Part shown: piece after piece, positions 12,661 through 24,400 of the stretch
How the letters are laid out: each line of letters opens with the position of its first letter
Position numbering within the stretch: position 1 is the stretch's first letter
NCBI RefSeq assembly: GCF_963662255.1
Contig: NC_085059.1
Span: forward strand, 16,089,588-16,153,587
Source of the DNA: Cinclus cinclus
Lineage: Eukaryota > Chordata > Aves > Passeriformes > Cinclidae
Direction of reading: 5' to 3'
Length of the DNA stretch: 64,000 nt
Notes under the pieces: model-generated
Databases searched by the model: none
The model's input: only the letters and a program-made list of their open reading frames with translations
What the model was told of the DNA's origin: nothing
Translations under genes and position numbers: made by a program

Positions 12661-13618
12661 GGGAGGAGGATGGCTCCACCATGGCCGGCTGCTTACTGGG
12701 AGCCAGAGCCGGCACAGCGCTCCCTGAGCCTGCAGGAAGGCGAGTTCGCAGGATGGAGAGCCCGCACGGGATGCTGAGCCCTCCAGCAGCCCTGGCAGTG
12801 GGTGCTGGTACCACACGTGGGCACCCCCACATCAGCCAGGGTCCTGTCCACATCCCCCTGCCCACACGGCAGGGTGGGCAGTGCTCATCCAGATCCACAG
12901 CCTGGGTGAGGGGCAGTGGGGAGGAGATGTTCCCACCCTGCTCCATCACCTCCAGAGTGGCTCTGCAGCCCACCCTGGTCCCCTCCATGGGATGAGGGCA
13001 GTGGGTGGCTCTGACAGGTGATGGGGGGACTGCCACCATGCTGCCAGGGTGACACCACATCTGTTATCAGCAGTCTGATGCCATCCTTCAAGCAGGTGTT
13101 TCTCACTTGCTGTGCCAGGGAGATGCTTTTGTTTCTATCAGGCTTCCTGGGTTGGGAGCAGGTCTGGGTGGGCTCTGCACACCCTGATCCCTTTGGGAGG
13201 GTGGGCTCCAGCATTGAGGGTCCCTAACCTGGGTTTGAGGCATCCCAGCATTGAAATGAGGGTGCACCCCCATACCTGCACATCTGGCTCTTCCTAGCCT
13301 TCAAAGGAGGCTTTTGCAGTGGTTTTCAGAACTGAGCTGCTGCAGACATACCTGGAGCTACTCTCTCCATGGGCCACCTCTTGTTCCTCACTCAAAGCAA
13401 GCCAAGAGAAACATTTTTGTGCAGCTACCACAAGGCCCATGTTGTAGATTTTTTGCAATGATGTTCTTGGTTCTCTCCCTTACCACAAGCTTTCTTGGCC
13501 TACCTTTGACCCAATCTCCCTCCCTTTTGTATTTCTTTCCCATTCCCTTTACTCCCAACCTGTGCCATGGAGGATTCAATGCCTCTGCTCCCAGCTGTGA
13601 GCCACAGAAATCAGCCAG

Positions 13619-13908
13619 CCCAAATCCTCTTCCCCTGGAAAGAGTCTGGATTGAGTTCTCTCTAACAGGCAGGATAACGAAGAGCCCAGAGCACAGAGAT
13701 TGCCTCTAGTCCATTCCTCACAGCATCACTCACTGAGCCCTGCCAAATGCAAACCTGGGATAAAACATACTAATTCCAACCCCTCCATCAGACAATGGAA
13801 AAATTGGATGCTTTTCCACGCCAGCCTCATTAGGAGGGTTTCTTAAATGAAGGTTGTGCTTGTAATTAAATAGCCATATCTTGGCTCCCCAAGACAGGAG
13901 GAAAAAGC
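13619..13908 (+). repeat. 290-bp duplicated segment, copy B
   Basis: Second copy of 11891-12180, direct orientation, offset 1727 bp over nearly all its length. The 1.44 kb between the copies is not itself repeated within the window. The near identity implies a recent duplication, gene conversion, or an assembly artefact in which two haplotypes were partly joined. Confidence 0.95.
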
Positions 13909-16900
13909 AATTTGAAAATGTATTAAAGCAGAAAGTTTGGCAATTCTCCTGGATTCAGAACAATTCTTGGATTTAAATTGTTCCATTTCAAAAATGTGTG
14001 CTTGCTTTCAATGGAATTAAATAAAGCTGTGCAAGATGGGGGGAAAGCAGTACTTTCCTGGATGCTTTTCCCTCTCTGGCTATGAAGGGAAGGGATAACT
14101 CTGGGCTCTGAGAACTTCCTTGGTAGCTGTGTGGGCTGCTCTATGTGTCTGACACATTGGCTGACTCAGCTGAGGAGTATAGGAAAGCAAAAATTCCTAA
14201 TAATGCCAAATTTTCCAAAGTTTTTCAGCCTGGTTTCTGGTTTTATTCTTACCTCTGGCACTCCCTAACAGGCTCCTGCCACTGGCAGGACCAGGTCCCC
14301 AGGCATGAGCTGTGACTGTCTGGGGATGGACAAGCTCCTCTTCTCCAGCTGCTTTTTTTTTCAGGATGCCACATTAAAAAATAATGGTCCCAAGGTTGCT
14401 AACAAAGGATTCCTGAGGCATTTTGCACTCTTTGTTTTGGCACGAAACATTAGTAACAGCATCATTATACAAGTTTCCACATCTACAGGGGGAAACTCAT
14501 GAGATATTTGAGAACACATCAAAATCTAACACCTCTTTTACTCCAAGAAAATATAAAAAACATCCTTAATTTCTGTTTAAACAGCAGCTCTTGTGCTGGG
14601 AAGTTTTAGCTCAGTGATAGCAGCCAAAGCTCCTCACTTGGCTGGGGAAGTTACTGGGGAGGAATGGGAAGCTCCAGAAAAAAGTAATCCCTTTGCAGAG
14701 CCCTTGCACACCTTTGCCTGCTTGGGCATTTAAGAGTCACTTATTTTAAGCCCCTGTCCCAGCTCCCCCTGGCTCCTCTGGCATCACATGTGCATGTGTC
14801 AGCTGGGAGCTGAACGGGAGATGAACTGTGAGATGACTTATCCGGGTAGCAGGGAAGATGCAGGAATAGCTTGAATCCAACCCAAATCCTGCGCTCTGTG
14901 GGCTTGACATAAGCATTTAAGCCTTTGGTTGGGATCTGGTGATAGAAGAGGACTGGAAAGCACATTTCTTTTTGTGGTTAAAGGTCCTTTTGCCAGTCCA
15001 TAAATCCAGAGGGAGGTCTGTTTATTCTGTTTACTGCAGTTACCTAACCTGTGAGCCTGGGTGTAAATCATGGCAAGCTGTGATTTAAGGGGGAGCTGCT
15101 CTCCCTGTGGCGTGTGCACTCTGTCCCTGCCCAGACCCCCACGCAGGCAGAGGGATCTTCCAGAAGCTGGGAGATAAGAGCAATAAAAGCTGTAGCTCTC
15201 TCCAGCACCACTGCCACTGCATTTGCTTAGGCACAATCCCACACTGCTGCAAACTCATGGCAAGAGAGACCCAAGGCCAAATGAAGCTTTTTCCTTATTT
15301 TGAGGAAGCAGCAGGCATTTCCCAGATGCAATGTCCCATTTCCACCCTGTCACCCCACGGGTGTCTGAGAGCTGCTATCTGATGGGGCTCAGCCAGGTAG
15401 AAGGGGTGGCCAGACTGATAACCCCCCCTGGCTGCACAGCATGGGCAGCTGCTGTCCCAGCCTTCCTCACCTGAGAGGTGCTGACTCCCCGGAGCCAAAA
15501 TCAGCTGCCTGATATGGGAATGACTCCCAGATAATGGTGCCAGCTACTCCAGATGAGCCCTTCAGCCCCTGGGGAAAACTGTCTGTGTTGTGTGTCTGTA
15601 GAGCAAGAGGAAGAGGAGAGTTTGGACAACTGAAAGGGAAAAGTAATCACCTTTGAAGCTCCAGGCTTGGCACGCTGGGCTCGGACACAGGTTTGGTGAC
15701 AGAATAGGGGTAATGCAAAACTGAACTGCCACAAGGGAGGAAAATTTTCCCCAATCCAGGGGCTCCCCACTTCCCACAGCCTGGGCTCATCCTCCAGAGT
15801 CCCTCCAGTCCTCTCTTCACCTCCTCCCACCCACCTCCATTAAGCAGCCACAGGATTCCCTTGGCCTTCTCCTCTAGGATGCTGCTGCCAATTTTGATGC
15901 AAACCATTGCGCTCTCCCAGCTCCCCCCATCTCCAGGCCGGGGCAGCACAGGGGGATCAGCCCAGGTCCTTGCTGTTTAGTCTACCCATCAGACTGGTGA
16001 CGAGCAGTCTAGCAGCTGGCAGAGAGCACCTTTCTAAATGTTCAGATGCTGGCTCTGAGCTGTTTGTCCAGTGGATCTTTCTTTAAATCCTAGGGCAGGG
16101 GGAAGGGGAGGATGATTGGCAGGGAGGTGGGTGAAAAATGTTACGTTCCCAGCATTAAAATCTGGGCAGATGGAAAGCTGCTGACCTCAAATGAGAGGGA
16201 TCTGGGGTGTTGTTCACTGGGAACAATAAAGTCAAGAAGCACAGCATTCTCCAGCCTGGGATGGCTCACTCCACCTTTGGGTTGGAGAATCCTTGTCTGA
16301 AAATCTGGACATGGTTCTGGGCATGCAGATGTTCATGTAGGTGTGAGTGTGCATTTGGTGGTGAAGGTCTGAGGACCCCTCAGCCTGGAGCATGTTGGCA
16401 GCTTGGTTCCTCCAGTTCCAGATGTGAGGCAGGGGGACATCCTGGCTCATTTTGAAGGGCTGAGGAGCCTCATTTGGCTTCGACTCACATGTGCACTTGT
16501 GTATGTAGGCAAAGCAAGTGACCTAGGGTGGTCCTCAGGGTGTTGGGACCCCTGCTTTGAACACTGATCACAGTGAACCCCCCAAGAGCTCCAGGCTGCC
16601 AGCTCAGGGAGGGATGCAGATGCTCAGAGGAGTCAGTGCAGCAGCAGGAACGACCAAGCGGATAGTCCAACCTGACCAGAGATGGGCTTTGTTTTCTCTA
16701 GAAAGCTGGAAATAGAGAGGGACATAATAAAATCTCCCAGGACCTCTGAGACAACAGCGATCCGTTGATCTCAGTGTGTGCTGAAGTTGGGACAAAATGC
16801 AATCAACTCAGTTTGCAATGAGAAGGCTCAGAGATGAGATATTAAGACAAATTATTCAGTCACCATAGGACAGTCAAGGCTGGGCCAGGTTGTGCAATGG

Positions 16901-17689
16901 ATGTTTTAAAACCAAGCTGGACAAGGCTGTGGCAGGGCAGTCAGGTGAAGATGTGGGGCTTAGAAGGGCTTTAATTCCCTGAGCTTGGTGCTCAGGCAGG
17001 GGACACACAGTGGCATCATGCACCAAGGACATCCTTGTACTGCATGCGTGGCTGTCCCCATTCCAGCAGCTGTGCCTCCTAGCTGGCTGGACAGGTTTGA
17101 CCCAAACCATTCAGCCTTCTGTCACAGCACAGCCTGGACTACTCCATGCCTCCTCACCAGCTCCTGCCTTGCAATGGGAGAGGGACCAGTGAGTTCTCCC
17201 CAAGCCCTCCTTCCCCCTGTGGCTCCACTCTGGAGGTGCCATTTCTAAGCACAGGAGAGCAAAGCTTGGCGGCTTTTAGACACTTACAAGCTATTTTACA
17301 GGAATTTTCAAGATATTTTCTAAGTCTTGTTTTGGGCTGGTGCCTTTTGGCATTTTAAAGAGAAAAATTATGTGGAAGCTGAGGCATATTAAAATCCAAA
17401 ACTCGACCACTCCTGCAAAAACAACCCTACTTGTTCTAGGCTGGGTTTTATGGCTGCCTGTGTGTGATGAAAACTGGCTGGAGCTAGCGGCAGAGTGGTG
17501 TGGCTATTGCCATATCCCAAACCGCATGTTCGCGGGTGTGTTCCTGATTTGTTGAAGCGCTCCGACTTTGGAAAGGTTTCCTTCAAACAGAGAGGGTGGG
17601 GAGCAGTGCTCGTTTGGGGTTTTGTGGCTCTTTTCATGTTACTTTAGATCTCTGGTTAAATAAGCAGAATTAATCAAGATTAATCAAAA

Positions 17690-18010
17690 GAATAGCTCTT
17701 TCCTCCCCTTTCGAAAGCTGCAAAGAGCACACGCACTCTGCAGTTACCGTCTGCAGCAGGAAAGCTCCCAAATACTGCATCTCCCCAGCTCACGCTGCTG
17801 CCCGCATCCTTTCGGTCGGTGCCTGTAGTCCGCTGGTGACTAAGGAGGTTTATCTGCAGGGCTTTGCAATCAAAGGGCTGCGATAGGCAGAGAAGGATTA
17901 ACCCCAGAAGGGGAGGAAAATCCCTGGCCGCCTCCTGCTCCATACATCAAACGCAGCGGCCGCGCGGCTCATCTGCAGCGCAGCGCAGCCGTTAATCACG
18001 GAGCAGCCCT
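17690..18010. promoter_or_regulatory. Candidate regulatory element with TCF and GATA motifs
   Basis: A CpG-enriched, non-repetitive stretch. It contains an AGATAA-type site (TTATCT, 17850-17855), a perfect TCF/LEF string ATCAAAGG at 17869-17876, and a CGATAGG shortly after. A NotI-like GCGGCCGC lies near 17957. The clustering suggests an enhancer or a small orphan CpG island; this is inference from motifs only. Confidence 0.3.
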
Positions 18011-19439
18011 TGGAGAGCCTTGGAGGCGGACAGGACCTGAGATCTGGATCCTCCAGCCCCGGCTGGACTGGCACGGGACACCCCATGCACCCCTCCGCCT
18101 GTCCCAGCCTCGGAGCTCCCACTCGTGCCCATCAGCCTCCCCCGGGCTGCTCTCCCGAGTTCCCCCACACCAGAGCCCGTGGGGCTGGGTGTCCACCTGG
18201 CAGCACTGCGTGTGCAAAGAGGGATTGGAGGATTCATTCCATGGTCATGGCACAGGTCGGGAACAGCTGTGCCAGTCTGGCTGCCAAGCCTCCCGTCCTG
18301 GGACGGGAGCATGTCCCTGGCATTCCAGGACTTCCCCCATATGGTCTCCATCCCATGGGCTAATGCTTATTGACGATCCTTTGGAAGCATTTTTCACTTA
18401 CCACGAGAGGTAGCGGCCAGCTCAAACTGCATGTGTTCATTAACTTGCTACCTGTGCTGTCCCCTGTTCCTTTCAGTCCAACCTGCACGTCCTGCACCCC
18501 AGCCCAGCCCTTTCCCTCCAGTGCCAAGTGTTAGATCACACCAGCTGCGAGCTGACAGCAGTGAGATGTTCCACCTGGGCAGTGCCAACATCCACAAATG
18601 GCACCCTGCCACACACATTCCCCTGGATGACTGATCGCCACCAGGACTTCAGAGAAGAGAGATGGTAGCCCTGGGAGCTGGGTGAGGGTTTCATCTGGAG
18701 TGCTCAGCTAATGCTGTGATGCCTTGCTGAACATATCCAAGAGCAGCTGTAACATCCTTCTGGCTGGTGAGTGGTCCCTGAGCAAGCAAAGTAGTTTGAT
18801 ATTTGGAGGATAGATCAAAGGACTTTTAAAGGGAAAAGTTCTTGTTTTGCAGCTGTAACAGTTACCTTAGAAGAGGAAATGGCCTCTCTGCCCAGCCCAC
18901 AAGCCCACCTGTGGGAGGCAGCCAGACATGGATGCTCTAGGTTGATCTGTTGTGATCCATGTTCCCATCCTAAACCCTCATGGCAGGCAGGAGGGGAGTA
19001 TCCAGCCCAGCATGAAGGATGTGTACTGCCACTCTGGCACTGCCACCTGGGCATATTTTCACACAGCTGCTCAGTGCTGGCCATACCCCCGGAGACCTGA
19101 TGAATGCCCTGCCTCACTTGGAACATGATCCTGGCAGCTCATCCTTGCTGGCCATGGAAAGGACCGGTGCTGGAGCCAGAGCGCTGTGTTGGGCAGGATG
19201 GGGACAGCTCCCATGGCACCGGGAGCACAGGTAGGCTGGCAGCAACTGCATCCCACGGTGCATCCTGCTCAGGGAGTGGTGGGGAGGCAGGATCCCCGCA
19301 GAGGGCTCTTCAGAGCCGCACAGGGCAGTGCCAGACCCACTAGTCACGGGTGCTGATGGCCAAGAGGGTTATTCCGGCCTGTCTGCAGCTCCATCCGCCT
19401 CCCTGCACATCCGCAGTGGGAAAAGCTGAAAGCAGCAAT

Positions 19440-19780
19440 GCAGGATGCAAGTGTTCACCGCGCTGTAGGATTTCCCTCCCAGGGGTGATCATCACCTGGC
19501 CAGCAGCATCCCCAGCACGCGGCCCAGGAGGGCGGAATGGGGCCAAGCCCCGAGTGGAGCCACAGTCCACATGTGCCACCGCCTGGACACTCGGCGAACC
19601 GACCGAAACCTCCGGTCCCGCCGCGGGAGCCTCCAGGCGCGGCTGCTGCCCGTGGGAGCAGCCTATTTGGCACTCCTGGGACTCTCCTCCCGGCTCAGCG
19701 GGACCCAAAGGGGCTCAGAGACAGGACTCTGGACGAAGGGTGTCGTGGGGAGCATAACCCACAGCCCTGACAACGCATCC
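19440..19780. promoter_or_regulatory. CpG-enriched stretch
   Basis: A local rise in CpG (for example the CCGCCGCGG-type run near 19618) against a CpG-poor background. Open frames are long on both strands because stop codons are scarce in GC-rich DNA, not because of coding. A lncRNA or distal promoter role is possible but unsupported. Confidence 0.25.
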
Positions 19781-20109
19781 TCCCGGCTGGGCTCTCGCTG
19801 TTTAGGGGATTTGGCTCTCACATCCTTGAGGAGTGCAAGGGATGGCAGGGAGCACCAGGGGTTAGGAACTGTTACCTTAAACTACCTCCACACTTGAGAA
19901 GAGCAGGGAACCTCTGGGCTTTTCCACCTCCGGTTTCTGCCTACCCAGCCCTCCAGGGTGCAGCTTGGTTGGAAGCAGCTGTGTTGTCTGTGGAGCTGAA
20001 ATTTAGGGAAACGAGGGGAAGGAATTGGCTCTCACTGGCCCCGAGAGCGGAAGACACAGAAACAAAAAAAAAAGACCTCTCTTGGGAACCTCTGGGCAAT
20101 GGGATTTTC

Positions 20110-20720
20110 CATAAATCCATAGCCCACGCGGCTGTTCGCTCCTCTCTGCACACCCTCGCAGAAGCGCCGCTGTTTGCCCTGGCACCGGCTCTGCGGGATG
20201 AGATCTTATCTCGGGGATGTCCCAGCCAGAGCCAGGGCGTATCAACCAGCGCTCTGCTGAGGACACCTTGGAAACAAACATCGCAACGTGTTCCTGGGAT
20301 GTATTTCTGGGATGAAGCCAGGCAGGAGGAGGCTTTCTGCTTCCCTGTCCCGGGCAGCTGCTTTTCAAGCAAATCCTTTGTTCCCGCAGGACAAATGTTT
20401 CCCTTTGGAAGGAGAGAAAGGGCTGTTTTTCGTGGTTTTGGGAGGAAGGGGTGAGCAGGGCGGCGTTCTGGGCTCCCCCGGGCCGGGCTGCCGGCGGCAG
20501 GTGGCAGCAGAGCCGAGCAGGGGCCGCGCTCCGCTCCCGGGGCTGCCCTCATCCCCCCGGACTTCCCTGATCCCGGGGCTCCCCCGCTCCCAGCTTCATC
20601 CTGGAACGAGCCAGCAGCAGCATTTCTTTCCAAACCGACTTTCCTTGCGGGGCGAGGAGTTTCTCTTCTGGCTGTGCCGTGTCCTGGCTCCTTTCCCAGC
20701 AGGAAAGGGGGAAGCGCGCA
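20110..20720. promoter_or_regulatory. CpG-enriched stretch with long chance frames
   Basis: GC- and CpG-rich, with a TTATCT GATA-type site at 20206-20211. A 294-codon frame runs across it on the minus strand (19941-20825), and overlapping 186- and 226-codon frames run on the plus strand. Their low-complexity Gly/Pro/Ala/Arg composition and their coexistence on both strands argue against a gene. It is best read as a candidate distal CpG island. Confidence 0.3.
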
Positions 20721-21386
20721 GGCAAATTCAAGCTGGGATCTGCGCTGCTCCCCATCCTCAACCACCCCAAAGCTTCCACCTCGAGCTTTGCAGGGTCCTG
20801 CTGGGCACAGTGACAGCTCAAACATTTCTCTGCCCGATATCCCGGGGTCTCATCCCTCCCGGAAAGGATAAGCAATTCCGACTGCATCGACTTCCTAATG
20901 CCTCTCCAGAGAGAGCCCCAGGAATGAGGCAGAGGGGGAACCTCCTCTCACCTACAAATACTCTCTAGGAAAACATTTTAAAAGCACAGCACAAGGCTGT
21001 GGGAGCCATAAACAGGTTTTCGGTGGGTTTTCCATGGCACCTACCATCTGCTGGGAATTCAGCCAGAATCCAGGGCAGGGCATGGCTGCCCAAGGCACCA
21101 ACCAAAGCTCTCCCCTGGCACCTGGCTCCAGTGCAATGCTGGGAGGGGGCCAAGGACATCCCCCTTCACTCTTGGGGTGCTATGGGGTGCCTGTTTACAG
21201 GGTCAGGTGGTTTTGTTGAGTCACGGGGCAGGGTTGGCAAGAGCCCAGAGCTGCACCATCAGCTGGATGGAGGCTTGGGGCTGTGCCATCCTCAAAGAAA
21301 TAGTGGGGAAAAAAACCTGTAACCCCTGGCAGGGAGCTGGAAGCATCCTTCCCACACTGTCATGCTCCTCTAACACCTTGCTTGGT

Positions 21387-21444
21387 CAAAAACAAAACAA
21401 AACAGACAAACAAAAAAAAAAGACAGAAAGAAAGAAAAAAAAAC
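21387..21444. repeat. A-rich simple tract
   Basis: A run of AAAAC- and GAAA-type units with a pure poly-A stretch inside. It could be a decayed retroposon tail; no body is recognisable upstream. Confidence 0.85.
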
Positions 21445-24400
21445 ATGGAGAGAAAAATAATAGTCTGCTTTGAGAGCACAGAGCCCTGGCAGGTGGAGCA
21501 GCTCCTGCCAGGAGGGTGGGCACAGGAATGAGGTCAGGCTGCCCTGAGAGACATGGTGTAAGCTGCAAAGCTGGGATCAGGTCCTGATTTGGAGCCATAT
21601 GATTTTAGGAAGCCCAGGTCTGGCCACAGGAGCACATGAAAGCTGTTGCAAGCAAGAAGAGAGTCTCTGAGCCTGTAAGTTCTTCTGAGCAGGACAGGAG
21701 GTGTTTAGGACCAGCTGGGGATGCTGGTGGTGGAGGATCTGCAACCTGTGGTGATGAGCCAACCCCAAAAACTCCCTTTTAGTCCCTGGATCTCCTCTCC
21801 CTGGAAGCAGGGATGTGGGAGTTCTGCTACAGAGGCCCAGGGTGAGGGAGAGGGCATGAGAACGGCACTGCCAGTTCCCAAAGGACTGACCATGCAGGGA
21901 AGCCCACCACAGCTGCACAGCTCCTTGGGCTGCACTAGCACGTGCCATGGTGGGAAAAACCCCCTGCCAGAGGAAACCACTCTCTCCTTTGCCAGCTCTG
22001 TCTCCTGGGGCACCAAGTTATCTGCAGCACTGTCATCCTGGGTGCCTGTGTCACCCCACCCAGCCTGGCTCACCAGAGATGCAGTTGAGAGCTGGGGCTG
22101 CCCTCTCCTGATTACACACAGGGGTGCTGAAGCTTTTATCATGGGCAAAGCCCTGCAGGCTCACTCCATCCCTCTGGCCTCTCTGAGGGCCCAGTGCTCT
22201 GAGTCTGGCTGTGCTATCTCCCCTCTTCATGTGAACTGCACGCCTTGCAGCCTGCCTATCTGCAAAGCCCTGCTGAGCAGGACAGGGTCTCTGGCCTCTA
22301 CCCAAGGGAAAGTGCCATTTGCTGCTACCTGTGGAACTGGTTCTTCCAGGGAAGGACAGATCCTGATTGCTCTGGTGCTGGCATTGCCAAGCCCCGAACA
22401 CCAGCAGCTGCTCCTGGGACAGGTGCAGCCCAGGAGCTGCCTCCAGTCCCTGTCCTGACCCCTGGAAGTGGGATGAATGGGCAGGATTGCCCTCCAGCAG
22501 CCAGCAGACCTTCAAGATGGAACAAAAATGGTTATGTGGTGTGTTAGAAAAAGTTTAAATGCAATCAGCCAACCTCACAACAATTTCCTGAGGGTTTTCC
22601 TGGTGTTTTGGCTATGATGTAACTGAGCAGGACTCTAGAGGGGTTGCAGGGAGAACAGCTTCAGTAGGCAAAGCATCCCAAACAGCAGGACTTGGGGAAG
22701 CCCCATGGAATCATCTTCCACTCCCCTGTGCAAAGATGGTGCCATCCCAAGTAGTCCTCAAAGAGCAATTGCACTGCATCTGTCCCTGGACCCCCTGCTT
22801 GGAAAGGGGACAAGATGGAATTGTTTGGCCCCCAGAGAGTGCGGGGAGGGGAGAAAGGCTGGAGAGCCCTGGGAGGAGATGTCTGTGTTTTAGGACCGAG
22901 CAGACCGCGTGCCCAGGTGCCTCCCAGCAGCAGCAGCAGCTCAGTGTCCCAGCCTTGGCTGGGATTATTGGTGACCATAACACACCATGGCCATGTGGAG
23001 AAAGGCAGGAGGTGCTTCAATGAGGCTTGCTAAAGTTAATTATTAAATTAACAGCTAAGACAGTACAGCTGCAGAGACAGCCAGTGCTGGCACAGGAATT
23101 GTAGTGCCACGTGGAGCAGGATGGCTCCTGCCTGCTGGAGGGAGCATTCAGGCAAAACCACCTCGGGACCTGCTGGAGGAGAAACGGGGCTGGATTTGGC
23201 AGGTGCAGGGAGGGAGAGACGTGTGTGCAGGAACACAGCCCTGGGTTCTCCTGTCCCTGGTATCCTCATGCCACCAGGCAGGAGAAAAAGTCAAAAGCAG
23301 CCACTAATGTGCCTTTTGGGTCGTGTTGTCCTGGAGAGGTGTCCTGGCCCACCAGCACTAACCATCCCTGGCTGCTCTCCAGGCTCCAGCTGCTGTCCTG
23401 CTCCAGGCTCTGGGCCACCATCACATGCTCCTCCCTGCTCAGATAAACTGCAGGGATATTTTGGTTTGGCACGAGCCTTGGTTTTGCATCTTTAGAAGAG
23501 GAATTACAAAATACTAAGATAAGGCTGTAGACTGGAAGCAAGCTAAAAAAAATCCCGTTTAAAGAGTAAAGATGTCTCTCCTGCTGGGCAGAAGACTGAC
23601 AGGGTGAACTTGCTTTAGGACATAAATTGCTGACAAGGGTTTCTGGAGAGCAGGACAGACTACCCAGGGGTGGTCTTGTGCTGGCTCTACTGAAACAGAG
23701 GCAGGATTTCACTGTAGGAACAGGAGTTTAAGTATCTTGCTGGGGTGAAGAGGGGCTTTTATATATGTGCTTTTAATATGTGCGTTTCTCCTTGATCTTT
23801 TTCTGAGAATGGAGAGGACCTGAAAGATGTCTCCCTCTGAAGAGGATAAACTACTCTCTGGCTCTTGTTGTTTCCACTCTGAAGCCCTGGCCTTGCTTGT
23901 TGTCAGATGAAAACAAGTTAGCTGAAAAGCATAAAAATTGAACAGACTGAAACACAGGCAAGAAATCCTGTTTCGGACTGCACATGGCTTCACTTCACAT
24001 TTATTTTGCTCATGATTGAACTTCAAAGTCTAACAACAAGCCTGGCAGGAGGACAGACTCCCTTACAGGTCAGCACTGTTCCTGTCACGAGACAAGGGAA
24101 CACTCTTGTATCACCACCAAATTTGGCAGCCAAAATATAATAAAATCCACCTGCAAATTCTGTGCTTCTGGCCTGAGATTCTTTCACCCAATGTGGCTGA
24201 AGCTGGTCAGTCACTGTCACTGCTCCATCAATGTCCATCACCTAACATCCTCAGGACTTCTTCAGCCACTGAATATAATTGATACTGCTCAATATAATTG
24301 TAAAAATGAATGCATTGATGCAGAATATGGCCACTGTATCCCCAGATTTGAAAGTGAACTTCTCATAGCACGTTGATTTCCCCTGATAGTATTGGAGACA

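Noticed and set aside
11891..13908. Short LTR retroelement with the 290-bp copies as LTRs
   Set aside because: The copies lack TG...CA ends, no primer-binding site follows copy A, no polypurine tract is evident before copy B, and the spacer is CpG-rich host-like sequence.
16880..16990. Possible old CR1 fragment (TTTTAAAACCAAGCTGGACAAG)
   Set aside because: The faint resemblance to CR1 3' sequence is too short and diverged, and no terminal repeat is present.
19941..20825. 294-codon minus-strand open frame as a gene
   Set aside because: GC-rich, low-complexity composition and overlap with long plus-strand frames point to stop-codon scarcity rather than coding.
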